Source of the DNA: Roseiarcus sp043784465
GTDB lineage: Bacteria > Pseudomonadota > Alphaproteobacteria > Rhizobiales > Beijerinckiaceae
Assembly (NCBI GenBank): GCA_043784465.1
Contig: JAYVYJ010000080.1
Span: 1-10,444, forward strand
Length of the DNA stretch: 10,444 nt
Reading direction: 5' to 3'
This document shows, in pieces, positions 6,553-10,444 of the stretch. Numbering within the stretch: position 1 is the stretch's first letter; every line of letters starts with the position of its first letter. The notes under the pieces are model-generated. The model saw only the letters and a program-made list of their open reading frames with translations, ran no database searches and had not been told where the DNA came from. Both the position numbers and the translations under genes were made by a program.

Positions 6553-6584
6553 ATGTTTCCCCGGCCCGGCGCACGACTGCGATA

Positions 6585-7139
6585 TTAATCGGCAATTTTC
6601 GGCGGCGGCCCCGAAGCGGGGGCGATTTCTAGTCGCTGGAAGCCCTTTCCGGCGACAGCGCGCCGCGACGAGAGGATGCGGGAATTTACGCCGGTCCAGC
6701 CAATCTCGCCCGAAAGGCGACCCCATTCGATCTTCGGGCAACGGTTCATCACGACTTCGACGCCGCGCGCCCGCGCCCGCTCCGCCGCCGCCTCATCTTT
6801 GACGCCCAGTTGCATCCAGATGACGCGCGGCGGTGAGGGTAGGGCCAAGGCCTCGTCCACGAGCGCGCCTGCATATTCGGAGGCGCGGAAGATTTCGACC
6901 ATGTCGACGGGTTCGGGCAGGTCGGCAAGCGACGCGTAGGCCATCGCGCCCAGCACAGGCTTGCCCGCCAGACCCGGATTGACGGGGAATAGACGGTAGC
7001 CGCGACCCAGAAGGTATTTAAGCACGATATAGGAGGGCCGCGCCGGGTTGGCTGAGGCGCCGACAAGCGCCACGCTTTTGACGCTCGTGAGAATTCGGCG
7101 GATATTGGCGTCGGAAGTCGCGTCCTTCTCGAAACTCAT
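6585..7139 (-). CDS. CoA-binding domain protein (YccU/succinyl-CoA-ligase-like Rossmann fold)
   Basis: A 184-residue stand-alone CoA-binding domain, the Rossmann-type domain also found in succinyl-CoA synthetase alpha subunits. Visible hallmarks are VALVGASANPARPSY (23-37) as the nucleotide-binding glycine-rich loop, FPVNPGLAGKPVLG (51-64), the FRASEYAGALVDEAL stretch (84-98), WMQLGV (108-113) and MNRCPKIEWGRL (131-142). Length is a little above the usual ~140-150 because of a C-terminal tail. The precise role of this family is not established; CoA or acyl-CoA binding is inferred from the fold. The ATG at 7139 overlaps the stop of the upstream crotonase by 4 nt (ATGA), which favours this start over a TTG at 7151 and indicates coupled translation. 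Confidence 0.88.
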   Translation of the reverse strand: MSFEKDATSDANIRRILTSVKSVALVGASANPARPSYIVLKYLLGRGYRLFPVNPGLAGKPVLGAMAYASLADLPEPVDMVEIFRASEYAGALVDEALALPSPPRVIWMQLGVKDEAAAERARARGVEVVMNRCPKIEWGRLSGEIGWTGVNSRILSSRRAVAGKGFQRLEIAPASGPPPKIAD

Positions 7140-7933
7140 TTCCCGCCCCAATGCGGCTTGCGTTTGCCAAGAAACGCGTCGATGCCCTCTGCGGCGTCGG
7201 GCAGGGCCAGATTTTCTATCATCGCGTTGGCGGCGAAGCTGTAGGCGTCGGCCAGATTTGTTTCAATCTGGCGCTGGAAAGTGCGCTTACCGAGCGCCAC
7301 GACGGGACGCGAGCGCTGGGCGATGCCTGTCGCCAGAGTCTGCGCCTCCTGCAGCGCCTTGCCCGTCGGGACCACCCGGTTCACCAGCCCCATCGCCTCC
7401 GCCCGACGCGCACTCACCGGCGCGCCGGTCAGCGCCAACTCCATCGCCGCCTTGCGCGACACGGCGCGTGCGACCGCGACCAGCGGCGTCGAGCAGAACA
7501 GCCCGATATCGATGCCCGGCAGGGCGAAGCGTGCCGCGTCGCCAGCCACGGCGAGATCGCAGGACGCGACGAGTTGGGCGCCGGCGGCGGTTGCGATTCC
7601 CTCGACGGCGGCGATCACGGGTTGGGGTTGCGCGACGATAGCCTGCATCAGTTCGCTGCAGCGTTTCATCAACTTCTCAAAAAACGCCTTGCCGCCATCC
7701 TCGTCGGCGCGATGGGCGGCGATCTCCTTGAGGTCGTGCCCGGCGGAAAACGCCGGACCTTCGGCGGCGATGACGATGACGCCGACGGTCTCATCCTTCT
7801 CGATTTCGGCCAGCGCCAGAATGAGCATGTCAATCGTCAGCAGCCCAAGAGGGTTACGCGTCTGCGGCGCGCAGAGCGTCAGAGTCGCGACGCCTTCAGA
7901 ATCTTGGCGACGAAGGATCGACGGTTGCGACAT
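7136..7933 (-). CDS. Enoyl-CoA hydratase/isomerase (crotonase) family protein, ECHDC3-like, catalytic glutamates absent
   Basis: A 265-residue crotonase-fold protein. The CoA-binding and oxyanion-hole segments are present: AEGPAFSAGHDLKE (57-70) and EGIATAAGAQLVASCDLAVA (111-130). The two glutamates that carry out hydration in classical enoyl-CoA hydratase are not: the GGGCEL equivalent is AAGAQL (Gln120) and the PEILLG equivalent is PGIDIG (Gly140). This pattern and overall resemblance point to the ECHDC3 subgroup, whose reaction is uncertain. The ATG at 7933 (MSQPSIL) is chosen because the family starts there and GGAG lies 10 nt upstream; a longer frame to 8026 would overlap the upstream gene. 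It sits 25 nt after the DUF4345 gene and overlaps the CoA-binding gene by 4 nt, so the three look like one operon with an acyl-CoA theme. Confidence 0.9.
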   Translation of the reverse strand: MSQPSILRRQDSEGVATLTLCAPQTRNPLGLLTIDMLILALAEIEKDETVGVIVIAAEGPAFSAGHDLKEIAAHRADEDGGKAFFEKLMKRCSELMQAIVAQPQPVIAAVEGIATAAGAQLVASCDLAVAGDAARFALPGIDIGLFCSTPLVAVARAVSRKAAMELALTGAPVSARRAEAMGLVNRVVPTGKALQEAQTLATGIAQRSRPVVALGKRTFQRQIETNLADAYSFAANAMIENLALPDAAEGIDAFLGKRKPHWGGK

Positions 7934-7958
7934 GATCGTTAAGCTCCGGTCAGGCGTC

Positions 7959-8360
7959 TCACATAGCGACGCCAGCACCCCGCGCCAACCGCGCCTGCCA
8001 CAGCGCAAGAGCGGGCGTGACCGCAAGTTCCATCACCAGGCCGAACAACATGGGCGCATCGGGCGGGCCTTCCGAAATCAGCGAAATCAGCCGCGCGAGA
8101 CCGCCCACGACGACCAGCGACGTAAGAAGTTGGAACATCGGGGCCTTGCGCTCGATGCCCGGGATCGTCGACCAGAAGGCCACGCCGACGGCGAGTAGCA
8201 GGCCCGACAGATAGCGAAAATGACTGTCGAGCGAGACCGGGGCGACCATTGCTCCCGCCAGACGCGGCCCCAACGCGACGCCGGCGAGCCCCGCGCCGAC
8301 GGGCACGCAACCTCCCAGCGCGACGCCAACTTGCAGCCATAAGCGTTCGCTTCGTTTCAT
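7959..8360 (-). CDS. DUF4345 family small membrane protein
   Basis: A 133-residue, strongly hydrophobic protein with about four predicted membrane segments (roughly residues 8-30, 50-66, 75-95 and 104-122). The segment DSHFRYLSGLLLAVGVAFW (45-63) is the characteristic feature of the DUF4345 family; its biochemical function is unknown. The ATG at 8360 is preceded by AAGAAGG (8373-8367) at 6 nt, an excellent ribosome-binding site, so I prefer it to longer in-frame starts up to 8420, which would overlap the divergent thioesterase. It is the first gene of a probable minus-strand operon with the crotonase (25 nt away) and the CoA-binding protein. It may serve as a membrane partner, but nothing in the sequence shows this. 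Confidence 0.85.
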   Translation of the reverse strand: MKRSERLWLQVGVALGGCVPVGAGLAGVALGPRLAGAMVAPVSLDSHFRYLSGLLLAVGVAFWSTIPGIERKAPMFQLLTSLVVVGGLARLISLISEGPPDAPMLFGLVMELAVTPALALWQARLARGAGVAM

Positions 8361-8371
8361 CGGCGACCTTC

Positions 8372-8400
8372 TTGATACCGCACTGTCGCGCCGGTATCCC
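8372..8400 (+). promoter_or_regulatory. Symmetric divergent control region: candidate promoter overlapping an inverted repeat
   Basis: The only 46 bp between two divergent genes contain perfect arms GATACCG (8374-8380) and CGGTATC (8392-8398) with an 11-nt spacer. On the plus strand TTGATA (8372-8377, 5 of 6 to a -35) and TATCCC (8395-8400) are 17 bp apart, so the arms overlap both boxes. A start would fall at about 8407, the A of the thioesterase ATG. A protein bound to the repeat would block this promoter. Confidence 0.4.
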
Positions 8401-8406
8401 ACGCTC

Positions 8407-8820
8407 ATGTCTAACCTCACCCTCGACGAATTGCGCGTTTTTCTCGCGCGAGAGTTCCCTCAGATAGAGGGGAGCTACGTGGCCGAAAGCGCGGAACCGA
8501 TGCGCGCGCGTATGCGGCTGCTCAGCGGCGAGCGGCACCTGCGGCCGGGCGGCACGATTTCCGGTCCCGCCATGTTCGGCCTCGCCGACGTCGCGCTCTA
8601 TGCGGCGATTCTGGCCAGCATCGGCCCGGTCGGGCTCGCTGTGACGACGAGCCTCAATATCAACTTTCTGCGCAAACCCGCCCCGGTCGATCTGATCGGC
8701 GAGGCGAGGCTTCTGAAGCTGGGCAAGCGGCTGGCGGTGGGGGAAGTGTCGATCTTCGAAAGCGCGGGAGACGACCTCGTCGCCCACGCCACCGGCACTT
8801 ACTCGATTCCCCCACGTTAG
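8407..8820 (+). CDS. PaaI-family hotdog-fold thioesterase
   Basis: A 137-residue single hotdog domain that hydrolyses acyl-CoA thioesters (family knowledge; substrate not predictable here). The signature RPGGTISGPAMFGLADVA (46-63) carries the conserved LAD aspartate (Asp61) at the head of the long central helix. TTSLNINFLRKP (80-91) is the typical following strand, and the AHATGTYSIP end (127-136) closes the sheet. Length is normal for the family. The ATG at 8407 has no Shine-Dalgarno sequence, and a candidate promoter 46 bp or less upstream would start RNA at the ATG itself, so leaderless translation is possible. It is divergent from a crotonase/CoA-binding operon and upstream of rplM-rpsI, an order I recall as common in Hyphomicrobiales. 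Confidence 0.92.
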   Translation: MSNLTLDELRVFLAREFPQIEGSYVAESAEPMRARMRLLSGERHLRPGGTISGPAMFGLADVALYAAILASIGPVGLAVTTSLNINFLRKPAPVDLIGEARLLKLGKRLAVGEVSIFESAGDDLVAHATGTYSIPPR

Positions 8821-8840
8821 TGCGGTATCTCTATACCTCA
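8821..8840. repeat. Near-palindrome after the thioesterase gene
   Basis: GGTAT (8824-8828), CTCT and ATACC (8833-8837) form a perfect 5-bp inverted repeat. TG/CA at 8821-8822 and 8839-8840 extend it past one mismatch. It shares GGTATC with the repeat at 8374-8398 on the other side of the thioesterase gene. A run of five T at 8845-8849 makes a weak terminator an alternative reading. Confidence 0.35.
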
Positions 8841-8884
8841 CATGTTTTTCCTCGGTTTTCTGGGGCCTTTGCGACGTCCAGCGA

Positions 8885-8913
8885 TTGACGACCTGCGGCG
8901 GCTCCTGTATTTG
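8885..8913 (+). promoter_or_regulatory. Candidate promoter of rplM-rpsI
   Basis: TTGACG (8885-8890, 5 of 6 to consensus) is spaced 17 bp from TATTTG (8908-8913). Transcription would begin near 8920, giving a leader of about 46 nt before the rplM ATG. Confidence 0.45.
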
Positions 8914-8925
8914 CCGACGCCACAC

Positions 8926-8947
8926 GGCCCGCTGGGCGCCGCGGGCT
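8926..8947 (+). promoter_or_regulatory. Hairpin in the rplM leader
   Basis: GCCCGC (8927-8932) pairs with GCGGGC (8941-8946), with a G-U pair outside, around an 8-nt loop. It ends 18 nt before the ATG. Leader structures of rplM are targets of L13 autoregulation in E. coli; a similar role here is inference. Confidence 0.35.
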
Positions 8948-8965
8948 GCAACTTCTGGAACCAAA

Positions 8966-9436
8966 ATGTTCGGACACACCCATTCGACGAAAACGGCCGA
9001 CATCGAAAAGAAGTGGGTCGTCGTCGACGCCAAGGGGCTGGTCGTAGGTCGGCTCGCATCGCTGATCGCCACGCGCCTGCGCGGCAAACATCACCCGTCA
9101 TTCACACCCCACATGGACGATGGCGACAATGTCATTGTCGTCAACGCCGACCAGGTGGTGCTGACCGGGCGCAAGCGCGAGCTGAAGGTCTATTACCATT
9201 ACACGGGCTATATCGGCGGCATCAAGGAGCGCACGGCCAAGGCGATCCTTGAGGGCAAATATCCCGAGCGCATCGTCGAGAAGGCTGTGGAGCGCATGTT
9301 GCCGCGTGGGCCGCTGGGCCGCAAGCAGTTCGGAAATCTGCACGTCTACAAGGGCGCCGAACATCCGCACGCTGCGCAGCAGCCGGTGGCGGTCGATATG
9401 GCGAGTCTGAATTCCAAGAACGTCCGGAGCGCCTGA
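8966..9436 (+). CDS. rplM: 50S ribosomal protein L13
   Basis: A 156-residue large-subunit ribosomal protein that binds 23S rRNA early in assembly. The family core is clear: KKWVVVDAKGLVVGRLAS (15-32), the GDNVIVVNADQVVLTGRK segment (53-70), GIKERTAKAILEG (85-97) and AVERMLPRGPLGRK (107-120). The C-terminal AEHPHAAQQP (131-140) is typical of alphaproteobacteria. The ATG at 8966 gives the usual short N-terminal extension before ADIEKKW; a partial ribosome-binding site (TGGAA, 8956-8960) lies 5 nt upstream. Longer in-frame starts toward 8885 have no family similarity. rpsI follows after 2 nt, so both are on one transcript, as in most bacteria. Confidence 0.98.
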   Translation: MFGHTHSTKTADIEKKWVVVDAKGLVVGRLASLIATRLRGKHHPSFTPHMDDGDNVIVVNADQVVLTGRKRELKVYYHYTGYIGGIKERTAKAILEGKYPERIVEKAVERMLPRGPLGRKQFGNLHVYKGAEHPHAAQQPVAVDMASLNSKNVRSA

Positions 9437-9438
9437 TT

Positions 9439-9921
9439 ATGGCCGAGACTCTCTCTTCCCTCGCCGAACTTGGCGGCTCCTCGGTCGCGACCGCGACTTC
9501 GGAATCGCCCGTTCATATCCAAAAACTCGACGCCCAGGGCCGCGCCTATGCGACCGGCAAGCGCAAGAACGCCATCGCCCGAATCTGGATCAAGCCCGGC
9601 AAGGGCAATGTCACCGTCAACGGTCGGACGCTTGAGGTCTATTTCGCGCGCCCCGTGCTGCGGATGATCGTCAATCAGCCGCTGGTGATCGCCAATCGCG
9701 CGGCTCAGTACGACATGACGATCACGGTCGCCGGCGGCGGGCTTTCGGGGCAGGCCGGTGCTGTGCGTCATGGTCTCTCCAAGGCTTTGACGTATTATGA
9801 GCCGGAGCTGCGGGCGCCGCTCAAGAAGGAAGGGTTCCTGACCCGCGATTCTCGTGTGGTGGAGCGCAAGAAGTACGGCCACAAAAAGGCCCGCGCGAGC
9901 TTCCAGTTCTCGAAGCGCTAA
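9439..9921 (+). CDS. rpsI: 30S ribosomal protein S9
   Basis: A 160-residue small-subunit ribosomal protein whose C-terminal tail reaches the P-site tRNA. The core starts at AYATGKRKNAIARIW (36-50) and includes GNVTVNGR, GGGLSGQAGAVRHGLSKAL and the LTRDSRVVERKKYGHKKAR stretch, ending in FQFSKR, the invariant S9 tail. The first 35 residues are an Ala/Ser-rich extension common in alphaproteobacterial S9. The ATG at 9439 lies 2 nt after the rplM stop, with GGAG (9426-9429) inside the rplM end serving as ribosome-binding site at 9 nt. A strong terminator follows 19 bp downstream. Confidence 0.98.
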   Translation: MAETLSSLAELGGSSVATATSESPVHIQKLDAQGRAYATGKRKNAIARIWIKPGKGNVTVNGRTLEVYFARPVLRMIVNQPLVIANRAAQYDMTITVAGGGLSGQAGAVRHGLSKALTYYEPELRAPLKKEGFLTRDSRVVERKKYGHKKARASFQFSKR

Positions 9922-9940
9922 GCTTCGCGGAAGGGTACGC

Positions 9941-9970
9941 AAAGGGCGGCTTCGGCCGCCCTTTTTCTTT
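9941..9970 (+). terminator. Rho-independent terminator of rplM-rpsI
   Basis: A perfect 10-bp stem (AAAGGGCGGC 9941-9950 with GCCGCCCTTT 9955-9964) is capped by a stable UUCG tetraloop and followed by a T-rich tract to 9970. It lies between rpsI and argC, so argC probably depends on readthrough or its own promoter in the short space that follows. Confidence 0.93.
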
Positions 9971-9982
9971 GTGGAGGCAAGG

Positions 9983-10444
9983 ATGTCGATCAGGGTATTT
10001 ATCGACGGCGAAGCCGGAACGACCGGCCTGCAAATCCGCGACAAACTCGCGGGGCGCGATGACATCCACCTCGTCGGCCTGCCGCCCGAGTTACGAAAAG
10101 ACTCCGCCGCCAAGCGGGATTTGCTGAGGCAGGTGGAATTCGTGATTCTTTGCCTACCCGACGAGGCCGCCAAGGAAGCGGCGCGGCTGATCGACGACAT
10201 GGGCGACACAGGCCCAAGGGTGATCGACGCTTCAAGCGCGCATCGCGTCGCGCCGGGTTGGATCTATGGTTTCCCGGAAATGGCGGTGGGGCAGGGCGCG
10301 CGTGTGCGCGAGGCCCGCAAGGTTAGCAATCCCGGCTGCCACGCGACCGGTGCGATCGCACTGTTGCGTCCCTTGACGGAGGCGGGGTTGCTGACGCGCG
10401 ATCAGGCAGTTTCGATCGGGTCAGTCAGCGGGTATTCGGGCGGC
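9983..10444 (+). CDS. argC: N-acetyl-gamma-glutamyl-phosphate reductase, type 2 (5' part, partial)
   Basis: The first 154 codons of argC; the gene runs off the window. The enzyme reduces N-acetylglutamyl phosphate to the semialdehyde with NADPH, the third step of arginine synthesis in the cytosol. The N terminus has the NADP-binding loop DGEAGTTGL (8-16) of the short type-2 form, then FVILCLPDEAAKEAA (54-68), VIDASSAHR (80-88) and the active-site SNPGCHATG with catalytic Cys119. The ATG at 9983 has a near-perfect GGAGG (9973-9977) 5 nt upstream. Only 18 bp separate the T-tract of the rpsI terminator from the ribosome-binding site region, so any separate promoter must overlap the terminator or the end of rpsI. 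Confidence 0.95.
   Translation, partial: MSIRVFIDGEAGTTGLQIRDKLAGRDDIHLVGLPPELRKDSAAKRDLLRQVEFVILCLPDEAAKEAARLIDDMGDTGPRVIDASSAHRVAPGWIYGFPEMAVGQGARVREARKVSNPGCHATGAIALLRPLTEAGLLTRDQAVSIGSVSGYSGG

Noticed and set aside
7281..8198. 305-codon and 263-codon open frames opposite the crotonase gene
   Set aside because: Antisense to a recognisable crotonase and the DUF4345 gene, with low-complexity Arg/Ala/Ser composition.
7939..9087. 382-codon minus-strand open frame crossing the thioesterase and the divergent gap
   Set aside because: It overlaps the thioesterase, the DUF4345 gene and the start of rplM, all better supported, and has no recognisable domain.
9346..10209. 287-codon minus-strand open frame opposite rpsI and argC
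   Set aside because: Antisense to ribosomal protein S9 and to argC, both certain; it also runs through the rpsI terminator.

Overview
This window is a chromosomal stretch of a GC-rich alphaproteobacterium, most likely Hyphomicrobiales (Rhizobiales). The grounds are the stand-alone NDUFS4-like complex I protein, the PaaI thioesterase / rplM / rpsI / type-2 argC order, the form of the L13 and S9 proteins, and strong G/C preference at third codon positions. The genus cannot be fixed from the sequence; a methylotroph-type Hyphomicrobiales is only a guess.

Layout. Bases 2-178 are the 3' end of an unrecognised gene, closed by a strong intrinsic terminator. Next come a 100-residue NDUFS4-like protein and tRNA-Arg(UCU) 8 bp behind it. 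A 247-bp non-coding stretch rich in CGATG/CATCG inverted repeats leads into the most unusual gene, 988-4299. It encodes an 1103-residue protein built entirely of about 23 tandem units of 43-54 (mostly 48-49) residues: 11 ELWxxDGT-type units, then 12 VCBS/FG-GAP-type units with calcium-loop motifs, all in one structural register. It has no signal peptide, anchor or recognisable secretion domain.

Three bases beyond it, on the minus strand, lies a two-gene unit: an RhlE-type DEAD-box RNA helicase followed by riboflavin synthase (ribE). The ribE ribosome-binding site is built from the helicase stop codon. Upstream of the helicase is a 218-bp region with a possible promoter and hairpins. A second minus-strand operon (8360 to 6585) encodes a DUF4345 membrane protein, a crotonase-fold protein lacking both catalytic glutamates, and a CoA-binding (YccU-type) protein. 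Divergent from it is a PaaI-type hotdog thioesterase that may be translated from a leaderless mRNA. The plus-strand housekeeping run rplM-rpsI ends in a UUCG-loop terminator, and argC then runs off the window.

How the parts fit. The right half is mostly core metabolism and translation: ribosomal proteins, arginine and riboflavin synthesis, and an RNA helicase. The middle holds a small acyl-CoA-related group. The 23-unit protein is the likely accessory element; its neighbours give no clue to its job. The best leads are its double-family repeat architecture, the degraded crotonase active site, and the compact symmetric control region at 8361-8406.
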